Counted from the first letter of the stretch, positions 43,967 to 53,934 are shown. The stretch is 55,766 nucleotides of DNA from Thioalkalivibrio sp. XN8 (GCF_011058255.1 NZ_JAALFH010000019.1:1-55766); one strand, 5' to 3'. Numbers and translations are program-made. Notes: generated by a model from the letters alone, not told the origin.

Positions 43967-44887
43967 TCAGAGCTGCCTGATGTCCCGCATCAGCGCTTCG
44001 ATAGCGCTGCACAGGTGGGTGATGGTCTCCTCGCGCGCGCAGCCCGGGCGCCAGGCCGCGGCGATGGTGCGCGCCGGCTCGGGGTCCTTCAGGCGGCGCA
44101 GGGTCAGGCCGGGCGTGCCGATGCCGTAGGGCTCGGCCGCCAGGTTCGGCAGCAGGGTGATGCCGATCCCCGCGGCGACCATCTGGCGCAGGGTCTCGAG
44201 ACTGGTGGCGCGAAAGTCCGGCGCCTCGCGGACGCGGGCCAGGCTGCAGGCTTCCAGCGCCTGGTCGCGCAGGCAATGGCCGTCCTCCAGCAGCAGCAGG
44301 GTCTCCCCGTCCAGGTCTTCCAGCCCCAGGCGCTTGCGCTTCGCCAGCGGGTGATGCTCGGGCAGGGCGACCTGGAAGCGCTCGCTGTAGAGCGCGCGCG
44401 TGGTCACGCGCTCGCCCGGCAGCGGCAGGGCCAGGATGGCGACGTCGAGTTCGCCGTCCTTGAGCAGCTCCAGCAGACGGCGGGTCTGGTGTTCCAGCAG
44501 CAGCAGCTTCAGGCGCGGGAAGCGGGCGCGCAGCGGGGCGGCGATGTGAGGCAGCAGGTAAGGGCCGACCGTGGGGATGAGCCCGACGCGGAGTTCGCCG
44601 GCCAGCGGGTCCTGGACATTGCGCGCCAGCTCCTCGATTTCGCGTGCCTCGTCGATGATCCGCCGCGCCCGCTCGACCACGCGCGCGCCGACTTCCGTCA
44701 GGCGCACGGATTGCCCGCGCTCGACCAGCTGCACGCCGAGCTGCTCTTCCATCTTCTTGAGCTGGGCGCTGAGGGTCGGCTGGCTGACGAAGCAGAGTTC
44801 CGCCGCCCGGCCGAAATGGCGGGTCTCGGCGAGGGCGACGAGGTAGCCGAGGGCGCGGAGGCTCAGGTGGAGATTGATAGCCTTCAT
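43967..44887 (-). CDS. oxyR: Hydrogen-peroxide-sensing LysR regulator OxyR
   Basis: OxyR activates peroxide defence genes when its peroxidatic cysteine is oxidised. The 306-residue LysR protein has an N-terminal winged helix-turn-helix (GRAAELCFVSQPTLSAQLKKM) and a regulatory domain with LLLEDGHCLRDQALEAC. Both redox cysteines are present, Cys205 and Cys214, with the same 9-residue spacing as E. coli Cys199/Cys208, and FRATSLETLRQMVAAGIGITLLP follows as in OxyR. It converges on ybbP with a 3-bp gap. No katG or ahpC is adjacent. Confidence 0.95.
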   Translation of the reverse strand: MKAINLHLSLRALGYLVALAETRHFGRAAELCFVSQPTLSAQLKKMEEQLGVQLVERGQSVRLTEVGARVVERARRIIDEAREIEELARNVQDPLAGELRVGLIPTVGPYLLPHIAAPLRARFPRLKLLLLEHQTRRLLELLKDGELDVAILALPLPGERVTTRALYSERFQVALPEHHPLAKRKRLGLEDLDGETLLLLEDGHCLRDQALEACSLARVREAPDFRATSLETLRQMVAAGIGITLLPNLAAEPYGIGTPGLTLRRLKDPEPARTIAAAWRPGCAREETITHLCSAIEALMRDIRQL

Positions 44888-44895
44888 CTATGGCG

Positions 44896-44925
44896 AAGAT
44901 AAGTTCAATTCGCCTGCTACATCAA
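44896..44925 (-). promoter_or_regulatory. Candidate promoter of oxyR
   Basis: On the minus strand the -35-like TTGATG (44925-44920), an 18-bp spacer and the -10-like TATCTT (44901-44896) would start transcription about 2 nt before the oxyR ATG, implying a leaderless or nearly leaderless mRNA. No ribosome site is seen before the ATG, which agrees with this. Confidence 0.35.
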
Positions 44926-44956
44926 GGCCGGGACTGCCTGCAGGCCCTCCGAGGCT

Positions 44957-46375
44957 TCAGGAACCGGCTTTCTCGGCGCTGCCCTTCAGCGCCTGCAGGG
45001 CGGCCAGCGCCTCTTCGCGCGTGCGCTTGAGGTCCACCACGGGCGCCGGGTAGCCCGCCGGCGCGACCTCCCACGGGCGATGCACCTGCGCCGCGGGCAG
45101 GGCGCGGAGTTCCGGGATCCAGCGCTGCACGTAGCGCCCCTCGGGATCGAACTTCTCGCCCTGGGTGACGGGATTGAAGATCCGGAAGTAGGGCGCGGCA
45201 TCGGCGCCGGAGCCGGCGGTCCACTGCCAGCCCATGGTGTTGTTGGCCAGGTCGGCGTCCACCAGCGTGTCCCAGAACCAGCGCGCGCCCTCCTGCCACG
45301 GCGCGCGGATGTTCTTCACCAGCAGCGAGGCGGCGATCATGCGCACCCGGTTGTGCATCCAGCCGGTGGCCCACAGCTGCCGCAGCCCGGCATCGACGAT
45401 CGGGATGCCGGTCTGACCGCGTTGCCAGCGTTGCAGCATCTCCTCGTGGTCCTCGCGCCAGGGGAAGGCCGCGTACTTCGCGTACATCGGCTCGGTCGGC
45501 GTGTGCGGGAAGTGATACAGCACGTGATGGGCGAATTCACGCCAGCCCAGCTCGCGCAGCCAGGCATCGATGCCCCGGCCCGGGAGTTCGCTGCGCCGCG
45601 CCGCGGCCGCGGCCCAGGCCTGGCGCGGCGACAGCTCGCCGAAGTGCAGGTGGGGCGAGAGCGCCGAGGTGCCGTCGATGCCCGGCCGGTCGCGCTCGGT
45701 CGCGTAGCGGCCCACCGGTTCCTCGCACCACCCTTCGAGGCGCGCCAGCGCGCCGGCCTCGCCCGGTCGCCACGCGGCTTGCAGGCCGTCGTACCAGCGG
45801 GTCGCCGGCAGGAGCTCGAGCGCTTCGAGTTCCAGGCCCGGCGGCCATGCCGGCGGCGGCTGCAGCGCGTCCGGCGCGGGCCGGGGCGGCGGGGGATCGG
45901 GCTGCGCGAGGGCCGCTTTCCAGAAGGGCGTGAAGACGCGATAGGGCGCGCCCTTGCCGGTCTCCAGCTCCCAGGGCTCATACAGCAGGGACGCCTTGCA
46001 GCTGTGGGCGGCGATGCCCTGCGCGCGCAGGCGCCCCTTGAGGCCGCGGTCGCGTTCGACCAGGGCCGGCTCGTACAGCCGGTTCCAGTACACGGCTTCG
46101 GCGCCCGTCTCGGCGACCAGCTTCGCCAGCACCTGCGCGGCCGGGCCGGCGCGCAGCAGGAGCCGGCTGCCGCGCTCGCGCAGGCACGCATCCAGCGCGG
46201 CGAGGCTCTGGTACAGCCACCAGCGCCCGGCGCCGCCCGGCGCCCATTCGCCCTCGTCCTCCGGCGACCAGACGTAAACCGGCAGGACGGTCTCGGCGGC
46301 CTCGAGGGCAGCGCGCAGCGCGGGGTTGTCGGTGAGGCGCAGGTCGCGCCGGAACCAGTGGATGGCGAGTTTCAA
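44957..46375 (-). CDS. phr: Deoxyribodipyrimidine photo-lyase
   Basis: The enzyme repairs UV-induced cyclobutane pyrimidine dimers with blue light. The 472-residue class I photolyase begins with the antenna-binding alpha/beta domain (IHWFRRDLRLTDNPALRAAL). The helical FAD domain contains GTSALSPHLHFGELSPRQAW, WREFAHHVLYHFP, WMHNRVRMIAASLLVKNI and DLANNTMGWQWTAGSGADAAPYFRIFNP. The Asn in ANNTMGWQW is at the photolyase position that contacts the flavin. ATG 46375 overlaps the upstream dehydrogenase stop by 4 bp. Confidence 0.96.
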   Translation of the reverse strand: MKLAIHWFRRDLRLTDNPALRAALEAAETVLPVYVWSPEDEGEWAPGGAGRWWLYQSLAALDACLRERGSRLLLRAGPAAQVLAKLVAETGAEAVYWNRLYEPALVERDRGLKGRLRAQGIAAHSCKASLLYEPWELETGKGAPYRVFTPFWKAALAQPDPPPPRPAPDALQPPPAWPPGLELEALELLPATRWYDGLQAAWRPGEAGALARLEGWCEEPVGRYATERDRPGIDGTSALSPHLHFGELSPRQAWAAAAARRSELPGRGIDAWLRELGWREFAHHVLYHFPHTPTEPMYAKYAAFPWREDHEEMLQRWQRGQTGIPIVDAGLRQLWATGWMHNRVRMIAASLLVKNIRAPWQEGARWFWDTLVDADLANNTMGWQWTAGSGADAAPYFRIFNPVTQGEKFDPEGRYVQRWIPELRALPAAQVHRPWEVAPAGYPAPVVDLKRTREEALAALQALKGSAEKAGS

Positions 46376-47355
46376 ATCACCCGGCCGCGACGGCCGCCTG
46401 CGAGGAAGGAATGGATGTTGGCGGCGATTTCGTCCAGCGCCCGCTGGCGGGATTCACGCGCGGCCCAGGCCACGTGCGGGGTGACGATGAGGTTCGGGAT
46501 GGCGGGATCCAGCAGCGGGTCGCCATCGACCGGCGGCTCCTGCGGCAGCACGTCGATCCCGGCGCCGCCGATCTGTCCCGCCCGCAGGGCGGCCGCCAGC
46601 GCCGCCGAGTCCACCAGTGCGCCGCGCGCCGTATTGATCAACAGCGCATCACGGCGCATGCGCGCCAGCGCGGCCGAATCGATCAGCCCGCGCGTCGCGT
46701 CGGTCAGCGGGCAATGCAGCGACAGGATGTCGGCCTGCTCGAGCACCGCCTCGAAGGGCAGGCGGGCGGCTGCCGCGGACGCGGGGCCCTGCGCGGTGCC
46801 GCCCGGCCGCTCGCTCACCAGCACCTCGAGGCCGAAGGCCGGGGCCGCCCGCGCGACGCCGCGGCCCAGTTCGCCGTAGCCGACGATCCCGAGCTTGCGC
46901 CCGGCCAGCTCGCGGATCGGGTAGTCCAGCAGGCAGAACTGGGGACTGTCCCTCCAGGCGCCCTCCTGCAGCAGCCGCTGGTAGCCGGCGAGGTGGTGCG
47001 TGAGCGCCAGGATCAGCGCATAGGTGTGCTGCACCACCGAGGCGGTGCAGTAGCCGGTGATGTTGCAGACGCCGATGCCGCGCTCGCGAGCCGCGCCGAG
47101 ATCGACGTTGTTGACGCCGGTGGCTGCCAGGCAGATCAGTCGCAGCCGCGGCGCGGCGGCCAGCTCCGCGGCGCCGATGCGCAGCTTGTTGGTGATCAGG
47201 ATCTCAGCTTCGGCCAGCCGGTCCGGCAGCTCCTCGGGCCGCGTGAGGTCGTAGAGCCGGAGGCCGAGCTCCGGGCGGTCCAGGGCGCCGAGCTCGAGGT
47301 CGCCGCGGCTGACCGTGGCGAAGTCGGGAAAGACCGTCATGATGGGGGTGCTCAT
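46372..47355 (-). CDS. D-2-hydroxyacid dehydrogenase, HprA-like
   Basis: This NAD(P)-dependent D-isomer 2-hydroxyacid dehydrogenase has 327 residues. The Rossmann loop is GIVGYGELGRGVA, the substrate Arg is in INTARGALVD, the acid is in GIDVLPQEPP, and the catalytic His is in TPHVAWAARES. Overall it is closest in style to glycerate dehydrogenase/hydroxypyruvate reductase (AATGVNNVDLGAARERGIGV). ATG 47355 is chosen over TTG 47364. The exact substrate cannot be read from sequence; hydroxypyruvate/glyoxylate is likely. The nearest co-transcribed gene is phr. Confidence 0.9.
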   Translation of the reverse strand: MSTPIMTVFPDFATVSRGDLELGALDRPELGLRLYDLTRPEELPDRLAEAEILITNKLRIGAAELAAAPRLRLICLAATGVNNVDLGAARERGIGVCNITGYCTASVVQHTYALILALTHHLAGYQRLLQEGAWRDSPQFCLLDYPIRELAGRKLGIVGYGELGRGVARAAPAFGLEVLVSERPGGTAQGPASAAAARLPFEAVLEQADILSLHCPLTDATRGLIDSAALARMRRDALLINTARGALVDSAALAAALRAGQIGGAGIDVLPQEPPVDGDPLLDPAIPNLIVTPHVAWAARESRQRALDEIAANIHSFLAGGRRGRVI

Positions 47356-47407
47356 GGCGGGCAAGCCTACACGGGGCCCGGCTGCCGCGGCCAGCCCGCG
47401 ATGGAGC

Positions 47408-47413
47408 TACAAT
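47408..47413 (+). promoter_or_regulatory. Candidate -10 box upstream of the acyltransferase
   Basis: TACAAT matches the -10 consensus at 5 of 6 positions and ends 8 bp before ATG 47422, implying a very short leader. No clear -35 is present. Confidence 0.35.
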
Positions 47414-47421
47414 GCCCGGCC

Positions 47422-48309
47422 ATGGCGACGCTGCGCGGCATCGTGACCCTGCTCCTGCTCGGGCTGAACATCCTGGTCTGGGTGCTGCCCCTGTACGTGG
47501 TCGCGCTGCTGCGCCTGCTCCCCGGCGAACGCCTGCGGGTCGCCTGCGCGCGCCTGCTGGTGCGCATCGCGCAAAACTGGATCGACGGCAACAAGCTGAT
47601 CCTGCGCCTGACCCAGGACATCAGCTGGGACGTGGAAGGGGTGGATGAACTGCCGGCGCGCGACTGGTACCTGGTGACCTGCAACCACCAGAGCTGGGTC
47701 GACATCCTCGTGCTGCAGGGCGTGTTCAACCGCCGCATCCCGTTCCTGAAGTTCTTCCTCAAGCAGCAGCTCATCTGGGTGCCGCTGCTGGGCTGGGCCT
47801 GGTGGGCGCTGGACTTCCCGTTCATGCGGCGCCATTCGCGTGAATACCTCGAGCGCCACCCGGAGGCGCGCGGCCAGGACCTCGAGGCGACGCGCCGGGC
47901 CTGCGAGCATTTCCGGCACCAGCCGACCTCGGTGATGAACTTCATCGAGGGCACGCGTTTCACCCCGGCCAAGCACGACGCCCAGGGCTCGCCCTACCGG
48001 CACCTGCTCAAGCCGCGCGCCGGCGGCATCGCCTTCGTGCTCGGGGCAATGGGCGATATCCTGCACCGCCTGCTGGACGTGACCATCGTCTACCCCGGAG
48101 GGGCGCCCAGCTTCTGGGACCTGTGCTGCGGCCGCCTGCAGCGGGTCATCGTGCGCGTGCACGTCTACGAAATTCCCGCCTGGGCGAAGCACGGCGACTA
48201 CCAGGAAGACAATGCCTTCCGCGCCCGGCTCCAGGCGTGGCTCGGCGAGCTCTGGCGGGCCAAGGACGAAGAGATCGAGCGTCTCCTGGCGGGAGCAGGC
48301 CGGGCATGA
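47422..48309 (+). CDS. PlsC-family lysophospholipid acyltransferase (YihG-like)
   Basis: The 295-residue membrane acyltransferase has an N-terminal helix ([25 protein letters not shown]), the HX4D motif NHQSWVD (His89, Asp94), [24 protein letters not shown] and the glycerol-phosphate-binding NFIEGTRF (173-180). The long PlsC variant with [20 protein letters not shown] resembles YihG/YihD-linked acyltransferases, which add unsaturated chains at the 2-position. ATG 47422 is preferred because a -10 box lies at 47408; ATG 47401 is in frame but would lie upstream of that box. It is coupled to the nitroreductase by ATGA. Confidence 0.9.
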   Translation: MATLRGIVTLLLLGLNILVWVLPLYVVALLRLLPGERLRVACARLLVRIAQNWIDGNKLILRLTQDISWDVEGVDELPARDWYLVTCNHQSWVDILVLQGVFNRRIPFLKFFLKQQLIWVPLLGWAWWALDFPFMRRHSREYLERHPEARGQDLEATRRACEHFRHQPTSVMNFIEGTRFTPAKHDAQGSPYRHLLKPRAGGIAFVLGAMGDILHRLLDVTIVYPGGAPSFWDLCCGRLQRVIVRVHVYEIPAWAKHGDYQEDNAFRARLQAWLGELWRAKDEEIERLLAGAGRA

Positions 48310-49001
48310 GCGCAACCCCCTCGCGGCCGCTGGCAGGCTACCCGGCAGTCGGCCCCGAGGAGATGCGCGCGCGGGCCCGCGCCTTCTGCGAACAGATCTC
48401 CCGCCGCCGCACGGTACGCGACTACTCGGACCGGCCGGTGCCGCGGGCGGTGATCGAGGATTGCCTGCGCGCCGCCGGCAGCGCCCCGTCGGGTGCGAAC
48501 CTGCAGCCCTGGCATTTCGTCGCGGTGTCGGCGCCGGCCGTGAAGCGGGAGATCCGCCTGGCCGCCGAGGCCGAGGAACGTGAGTTCTACCAGCACCGTG
48601 CGTCGGAGGAGTGGCTGGAGGCGCTGGCGCCGCTGGGCACCGGGCCGGAGAAGCCGTTCCTCGAAACCGCCCCCTGGCTGATCGGCATTTTCGAGCAGCG
48701 CTGGGGTTACGACGCCGCCGGCGCCAAGGTGAAGCACTATTATCCGAAGGAGTCCGTCGGCATCGCCACGGGCCTGCTGATCGCAGCCCTGCACCAGGCC
48801 GGGCTGGCGACGCTGACCCATACGCCGAGCCCGATGAAGTTCCTGAACCGGATCATGGGCCGCCCGCCGGAGGAGCGGCCCTTCCTGCTCCTGGTCGCGG
48901 GTCATCCGGCGGCGGATGCGCGCGTGCCGGACATCGGCCGGAAGTCGCTCGGGGAGATCGCGACTTTCCTGGCCGCAGACGAGAGCCAGCCGAAATCATG
49001 A
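48306..49001 (+). CDS. Nitroreductase family flavoprotein, iodotyrosine-deiodinase-like
   Basis: This 231-residue FMN-dependent oxidoreductase has the family start [17 protein letters not shown], the FMN segment [15 protein letters not shown], and [32 protein letters not shown]. The last phrase is close to iodotyrosine deiodinase and its bacterial homologues rather than to NfsA/NfsB. The natural substrate in bacteria is not settled. ATG 48306 overlaps the acyltransferase stop by 4 bp, so the two are translated together although no pathway link is known. Confidence 0.88.
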   Translation: MSATPSRPLAGYPAVGPEEMRARARAFCEQISRRRTVRDYSDRPVPRAVIEDCLRAAGSAPSGANLQPWHFVAVSAPAVKREIRLAAEAEEREFYQHRASEEWLEALAPLGTGPEKPFLETAPWLIGIFEQRWGYDAAGAKVKHYYPKESVGIATGLLIAALHQAGLATLTHTPSPMKFLNRIMGRPPEERPFLLLVAGHPAADARVPDIGRKSLGEIATFLAADESQPKS

Positions 49002-49027
49002 GCTGCCAGCCCGGGAGGTAAACCGAA

Positions 49028-50386
49028 GTGGACGCATTGATCGCCTGGCTCGACCAGGTCTCGGGCTTCGTATGGGGGCCGTATTGCCTCATCCCGCTGC
49101 TGCTGCTGACCGGCCTGTACCTCACGGTCCTGCTGCGCGGCCTGCAGTTCCGGCAGCTCGGCCCGGCGCTGCACCTGGCGCTGATCGTTCGCACCGAGCC
49201 GGGCGCGCGCGGCGACATCTCGCATTTCGCCGCCCTGATGACGGCGATGGCCGCTACGGTCGGCACCGGCAACATCGTCGGCGTCGCCACCGCCATCGCG
49301 CTGGGCGGCCCCGGGGCCCTGTTCTGGATGTGGGTCACCGGCCTCGTCGGCATGGCGACCAAGTACTCCGAGGCGCTGCTGTCGGTGAAGTACCGCGTCA
49401 CCAACGAGCGCGGCGAGCAGGCCGGCGGGCCGATGTATTACCTCGCGCAGGGCATCCGCTGGCGGCCGCTGGGCCGCACGCTCGGCTGGCTGTTCGCCCT
49501 GTTCACCGCCTGCGCCGCCTTCGGCATCGGCAACATGGTGCAGTCGAACTCCGTCGCTGATGCCATCGGCGGCGCTTTCGGCGTCCCGCACTGGATCAGC
49601 GGCGCGGTCATCGCGCTCGGCGTGGCGGCCGTAACGGTCGGCGGCATCCGCTCCATCGGCGGCTTCACCAGCCTGTTCGTGCCGGCGATGATCGTCGTCT
49701 ACATGGGGGCGTGCACGATCGTGCTGCTGTTCAACTTCAGCGCCATCCCCGCTGCTTTCGCCCTGGTGTTCACCGACGCGTTCACCGGCAGCTCGGCCGC
49801 AGGCGGTTTCCTCGGTGCCACCATCGCCCAGGCTATGCGCTTCGGCGTGGCGCGCGGCATCTTCTCGAACGAGTCCGGCCTCGGCTCGGCCGGCATCGCC
49901 GCGGCCGCTGCGCGCACCCAGGAACCGGTGCGCCAGGCGCTCGTGTCCATGACCCAGACGTTCATCGACACGCTGGTGGTCTGCACCTTCACCGGCATCG
50001 CCATCATCGCCAGCGGCGTCTGGAGCTCGGGCGTCAACGGCGCGGCCCTGACCCAGCTCGCCTTCGGCTCGGCCATGCCCGGCCCCATCGGGCCGGCGGT
50101 GGTGGCTGTCTGCCTGGCGCTGTTCGCCTTCTCCACCATCATCGGCTGGAGTCACTACGGCGCGCGCGGCGCGGAGTATCTGTTCGGCGTGCGCGCGATC
50201 CTGCCGTACCGCATCCTGTTCGTGATCGCGGCGTTTGCCGGCTCGGTCTATACCCTCGACTTCGTCTGGCTGTTGTCGGACGTCATGAACGGCCTGATGG
50301 CCCTGCCCAACCTCATTGGCCTGCTGCTGCTCTCGGGCGTGGTGGCCGTCGAGACGCGCAGCTATTTCGAGCGCAACGGCCGCTAG
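49028..50386 (+). CDS. Alanine/sodium symporter (AGCS family)
   Basis: This is a 452-residue inner-membrane symporter importing alanine or glycine with sodium. About eleven hydrophobic segments are visible. The family signature [22 protein letters not shown] and the motif [19 protein letters not shown] are intact, followed by [21 protein letters not shown] 49028 has a GGGAGG site 9 nt upstream. Its TAG stop shares the palindrome CTAG with the stop of the convergent DUF1501 gene. Confidence 0.94.
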   Translation: MDALIAWLDQVSGFVWGPYCLIPLLLLTGLYLTVLLRGLQFRQLGPALHLALIVRTEPGARGDISHFAALMTAMAATVGTGNIVGVATAIALGGPGALFWMWVTGLVGMATKYSEALLSVKYRVTNERGEQAGGPMYYLAQGIRWRPLGRTLGWLFALFTACAAFGIGNMVQSNSVADAIGGAFGVPHWISGAVIALGVAAVTVGGIRSIGGFTSLFVPAMIVVYMGACTIVLLFNFSAIPAAFALVFTDAFTGSSAAGGFLGATIAQAMRFGVARGIFSNESGLGSAGIAAAAARTQEPVRQALVSMTQTFIDTLVVCTFTGIAIIASGVWSSGVNGAALTQLAFGSAMPGPIGPAVVAVCLALFAFSTIIGWSHYGARGAEYLFGVRAILPYRILFVIAAFAGSVYTLDFVWLLSDVMNGLMALPNLIGLLLLSGVVAVETRSYFERNGR

Positions 50387-51723
50387 AGCATGAAGCCCAG
50401 GTCGCGCTGGACGAAATTGTCGAGGTGCGGCGCCACCGCCGCCAGGTCGGCGTCCGGGATGCCGAACCACTTGGCCAGCGTCGCGGCGAACTGGTCCGAG
50501 GAGGTGGACGGAATGAAGCGCCCGCCACCGACGTCCTCCGGCCCGCCGATCGCCAGCAACGGGTAGCTGCCGTAGAACTGCCGGCCGGCGACGGCGTCGC
50601 CGGTGACGATCTGGATGCCGCCCCAGGCGTGGTCCGTGCCGTCGCCGTTCGAGGTCAGCGTGCGGCCGAAATCGGACTGCGTGAAGGTCGTGACGTGGCC
50701 GGCGACGCCGAGCTCCACCGTCGCATCGTAAAAGGCCTTCATCGAGTCGCCGACGTCGCCCAGCAGCCCCGGCTGCAGCTCGTTCTGGTCGTCGTGCGTG
50801 TCGAAGCCGCCGGCGGCGACGAAGAAAATCTGCCGCTCCATGCCCAGCTGGTCCCGCACCGCGATGAGTCGCGCCACGGTCTCGAGCTGTTCGCCCAGCT
50901 GCGAGGCGGGAAACGCGGTGCCGATGGCCGGCGCGCCGGCGATCGCGGCGGTCACGAGGTCGGCGGTGGACACCGCCCGCTGCTGCACGGCTGCGAAGGC
51001 CCGCTCGTAAATCGACCCGTGCTCGGCGCCGATGATGCGCTCGAAAGCCTCCCGCTGGGCGAGGCCGAACCCGCTGTCGCCGAAGCCCTCGAAGGTGATC
51101 GGGCCGCCGGGCCCCATGACATAGGCCACGGTGTCGTCGCCCGCCTGGAACAGCGAGGCCCCGAACAGCGAGGCATTGGTCGGCAGCTGCTGGCCGGCGA
51201 CCTCGGTCCGGATCAGGTCCGCGATCCGGCCGGCCCAGCCGGTCCTGGCCGGCGCGCGGCCCTTCAGGGTGAACCACTGGTCCTGCTGGTCGTTGTGCGA
51301 GAACAGCTGTGGCGGCAGCTGGACGCTGCCGGACTCGTACTGGTCCCTGGTCGTCGGCTCGATCAGGGGGCCCACGTTGTTGATGAAGGCGGCCCGGCCG
51401 CTGTCGAACAGCGCCTGCAGGCCGCCCATCGAGGGGTGCAAGCCGTAGTCGACGCCGTCACTGGTGAGCGGGGCGATCGGCAGCAGGGCGTCCCGCTCGA
51501 GCGCGAGATTCTGGCGCGAGTTGGCGTAGACGTCGTATTCCGCCTGGCTGCGCGGCACCACCATGTTCCAGGAGTCGTTGCCGCCGAAGAGGAATACGCA
51601 CACCAGCGCGCGGTAATCGCTGAAGGGTCCCGGGGCGGCGACGGTATGCAGCCAGGGATACGCCGTCAGCACTGCGCCGGCGCCGGTGGCCCGGAGGAAA
51701 TCGCGTCGGTTGATTCGTGCCAT
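50383..51723 (-). CDS. DUF1501 family exported protein with Tat signal
   Basis: DUF1501 proteins are exported alkaline-phosphatase-like (sulfatase-superfamily) proteins of unclear function. The 446-residue product has a twin-arginine signal ([19 protein letters not shown], residues 5-23) and blocks such as [36 protein letters not shown] and [24 protein letters not shown]. These resemble metal-ligand motifs of the superfamily. The gene directly follows a DUF1800 gene, the standard pairing of these families, which suggests a two-protein export or envelope complex. Confidence 0.92.
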   Translation of the reverse strand: MARINRRDFLRATGAGAVLTAYPWLHTVAAPGPFSDYRALVCVFLFGGNDSWNMVVPRSQAEYDVYANSRQNLALERDALLPIAPLTSDGVDYGLHPSMGGLQALFDSGRAAFINNVGPLIEPTTRDQYESGSVQLPPQLFSHNDQQDQWFTLKGRAPARTGWAGRIADLIRTEVAGQQLPTNASLFGASLFQAGDDTVAYVMGPGGPITFEGFGDSGFGLAQREAFERIIGAEHGSIYERAFAAVQQRAVSTADLVTAAIAGAPAIGTAFPASQLGEQLETVARLIAVRDQLGMERQIFFVAAGGFDTHDDQNELQPGLLGDVGDSMKAFYDATVELGVAGHVTTFTQSDFGRTLTSNGDGTDHAWGGIQIVTGDAVAGRQFYGSYPLLAIGGPEDVGGGRFIPSTSSDQFAATLAKWFGIPDADLAAVAPHLDNFVQRDLGFML

Positions 51724-51737
51724 GAGGAGGCTCCTGC

Positions 51738-53429
51738 TCAGCGCTGGTACGCGTATTCGGGGGAAGTGACGGTGAGGTAGACGGCCTCGGCCGCCCGCGC
51801 GAGCCCCTCGGAAGCCGGGATTTCCGCAAGCATCCCCGCGATCTCGGCCCGGAGCGGCGCGGACATCTCGCCGCCGAGGAGCTTTCCGTCGACCAGGTCG
51901 ATCAGCGCCTCCGGATCGTCGGCGACCGCGAGTTCGGCGCCGAGGTCGATGGCGACCTGGTCGTCCCTGAGGTTCGGGTTCTGCTGGTTGTTCACGAAGG
52001 TGTAGAGCGCGAACAGGTTGGTCAGCAGCGTGTTCTGGAATTCCGTCGCGATCTGCAGCTCCGGCGCCACCAGCCCGCGGTCCTTGATCTCGCCGGGCGG
52101 CGCATAGAAAGGGCTGAAGAAGTTGAACACGGAGGGCGACTGCAGCGGGCCCTGGCCGAAGAGGATGTAGGCGGCGCCGAGCGCATAGCTGCCGTTCGCG
52201 GCTGCGCCGTCGTAGGCCCGCCAGAGCTGGGTGAGGCGCAGCAGCGGCTCTTTCAGCTTGCCGTCGGTGTCCATCCTGGTCGCCGGCCGGGCCTCGGGGT
52301 CGAGCAGGATGGCCCGGACCACGGCGCCGAGGTCGCCCCGCACGCCCGCGCCGTTGTCGTCGAAGGTCGCGGCGACGCGCTCCAGGTAGCCGGGCGAGGG
52401 GTTGCTGGTGACCAGCCGTTCGATCAGGCGCGCGGCGATGAAGGGCCCGACGTTGGGGTGGCCGAAGATGTTGTCGAGCGCCGCCGCCAGGTCCTGCTCG
52501 CCGGACTGGCCCGGCGGCAGCGTGGCGCCGCCCAGGAGCCGCTTGGCCCCGGTGTCGTGGAAATCGGGATAGAGCTGCATCGGCTGCACCTGGTTCTGGC
52601 GGGTCGGGCGGGCGAGCTCGAAGCTCGGCGCGCCGGCGAAATGCCAGCCGGTGAAGACGTGCGCGAAGCCCTCGATGACCGCCTGGTCGTAGGTCGGGAT
52701 CGGGTCGCCCCGGGCGTCGGTGCGCACCGTGCCGTCGGGCTCGAGTTCGACCAGGCCGATGGTGAACAGCTGCATCAGCTCGCGCGCATAGTTTTCGTCC
52801 GGCCGGATGTTCAGCGCGGGGTCGGGCTTCTGGTTGCCGAGCATGCTGAGGTATACGCCCATGGCCGGGTGCAGCGTCACGTCCTCCATCAGGATGCGGA
52901 AGTTGCCGAAGGCGTTCCGGGCCAGCATGTCGTAGTAGTCGGCCAGCGCCCAGGGCGCATTGTTCAGGGCGCCGAGCTGGGACACGACCATGATCTCCGA
53001 GAGCGCAAAGGCGACGCGCTGGCGCAACTGGTCCGGCGCGCCGATGGCGTGGCGGAACCAGATGTCGACCCGGTCCTCCTGGAGCTGGAAGGGGAACTGG
53101 GCCGGCGGCTGGCTCTCGACGAACGGCAATTGCAACGACGCCGGCAGCGCGAGCTGCTCGTCGATCCAGGCCTCGTAGCCCATGTCCTGCAGCCGCGCCG
53201 CCTCGGCCTCGGTGGCGCCGAAGGTGGCCTGGTTCAGGAACTGGAAGGCGTCGGCTCTGGAAATGACCGGTGCCGGCGGGGGCTGGCCGCCGCCGCCGGA
53301 GCCGCCGCCTGACCCGGCTCCGGCCGAGCTGCCGCTGTCGCCGCAGGCCGCGAGGACCAGCGCGGTGCCGAGCACGAGCAGGCGGCCCAGGCCGCGCGCG
53401 CCGCGTTGGAAGATCGGTGTTGTCAGCAT
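51738..53429 (-). CDS. DUF1800 family lipoprotein
   Basis: The 563-residue partner of the DUF1501 protein has a lipoprotein signal with lipobox LAAC (Cys29), a Gly/Ser-rich linker (about 30-50) and the DUF1800 core: DAFQFLNQATFGAT, WLDEQ-like WIDEQLALPASLQLP, RQRVAFALSEIMVVS and PDENYARELMQLFTIGL. FTGWHF, and the C-terminal SPSVFNFFSPFYAPPG with LTVTSPEYAYQR, complete it. ATG 53429 has an AAGGAG site upstream; the open frame further upstream crosses the EF-hand gene and is a shadow. Function is unknown, and anchoring at the membrane is inferred from the lipobox. Confidence 0.92.
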   Translation of the reverse strand: MLTTPIFQRGARGLGRLLVLGTALVLAACGDSGSSAGAGSGGGSGGGGQPPPAPVISRADAFQFLNQATFGATEAEAARLQDMGYEAWIDEQLALPASLQLPFVESQPPAQFPFQLQEDRVDIWFRHAIGAPDQLRQRVAFALSEIMVVSQLGALNNAPWALADYYDMLARNAFGNFRILMEDVTLHPAMGVYLSMLGNQKPDPALNIRPDENYARELMQLFTIGLVELEPDGTVRTDARGDPIPTYDQAVIEGFAHVFTGWHFAGAPSFELARPTRQNQVQPMQLYPDFHDTGAKRLLGGATLPPGQSGEQDLAAALDNIFGHPNVGPFIAARLIERLVTSNPSPGYLERVAATFDDNGAGVRGDLGAVVRAILLDPEARPATRMDTDGKLKEPLLRLTQLWRAYDGAAANGSYALGAAYILFGQGPLQSPSVFNFFSPFYAPPGEIKDRGLVAPELQIATEFQNTLLTNLFALYTFVNNQQNPNLRDDQVAIDLGAELAVADDPEALIDLVDGKLLGGEMSAPLRAEIAGMLAEIPASEGLARAAEAVYLTVTSPEYAYQR

Positions 53430-53466
53430 CGTCTCAGCTCCTTCGCGGCCGCTGCGGCCGTCATGC

Positions 53467-53838
53467 TCAGGGCTCGCGGTGATAGCGGTGGCGCCGGGGG
53501 CCGTCGCCGTGCCGCTGCAGCTCGTCGCCTTCGAGCACGCCATTGCCGTCGGCGTCGCGCTCGGCGAAGCGGGCCATGCGGGGGGCGCCGAATTCCTCCA
53601 GCGTGATGACGCCGTCGCCGTCGGTATCCAGCATCGCGAAGCGGCGCTCATGCACGGCCTTGAACTCTTCCCGGGTGATGCGGCCGTCGCCGTCGGTATC
53701 GACGTGCTGCATCATGCCCTGGCGGCCTTCGCCACGCTGGCCCTGCTTGCCATAGCCCGGTTGCTGGGCGAAGGCGGCGGCCGAGAGACCGGCGACTGCC
53801 AGCGTGAGGACCGTGATTGTGATCAGCCTGGTTTTCAT
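53467..53838 (-). CDS. Exported EF-hand calcium-binding protein
   Basis: The 123-residue protein has a signal peptide (1-24, cleaved after AFA) and three canonical EF-hand loops: DTDGDGRITREE (47-58), DTDGDGVITLEE (71-82) and DADGNGVLEGDE (95-106). All have Asp at positions 1, 3 and 5 and Glu at 12, apart from one Asn at position 5 of loop 3, so calcium binding is likely. The tail is His/Arg-rich (HGDGPRRHRYHREP). ATG 53838 has a CAGGAG site upstream. Similar proteins often neighbour sensor systems; here it lies between the two-component pair and DUF1800/DUF1501. Its partner is unknown. Confidence 0.88.
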   Translation of the reverse strand: MKTRLITITVLTLAVAGLSAAAFAQQPGYGKQGQRGEGRQGMMQHVDTDGDGRITREEFKAVHERRFAMLDTDGDGVITLEEFGAPRMARFAERDADGNGVLEGDELQRHGDGPRRHRYHREP

Positions 53839-53854
53839 GGTGTGCTCCTGTGTA

Positions 53855-53869
53855 TGGGGACTGTCCCCA
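53855..53869. promoter_or_regulatory. Palindrome upstream of the EF-hand gene
   Basis: TGGGGAC-T-GTCCCCA is a perfect 7-bp inverted repeat 16 bp upstream of the EF-hand gene ATG. It could be an operator for the EF-hand gene, possibly for the adjacent response regulator. A related GGGGACTGTCCC string lies inside the dehydrogenase gene near 46944-46955, so the motif alone is not decisive. Confidence 0.3.
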
Positions 53870-53934
53870 GCCTGCCGCCGGCTGGTGCAGTGAGCATGGC
53901 CGAAACGGGGAGAAATCATGGAGATCGCGCCGGC

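Noticed and set aside
46944-46955. GGGGACTGTCCC inside the dehydrogenase gene as a second copy of the 53855-53869 palindrome
   Set aside because: It lies in conserved coding sequence (DSPQF) and is shorter; chance similarity is the simpler reading.
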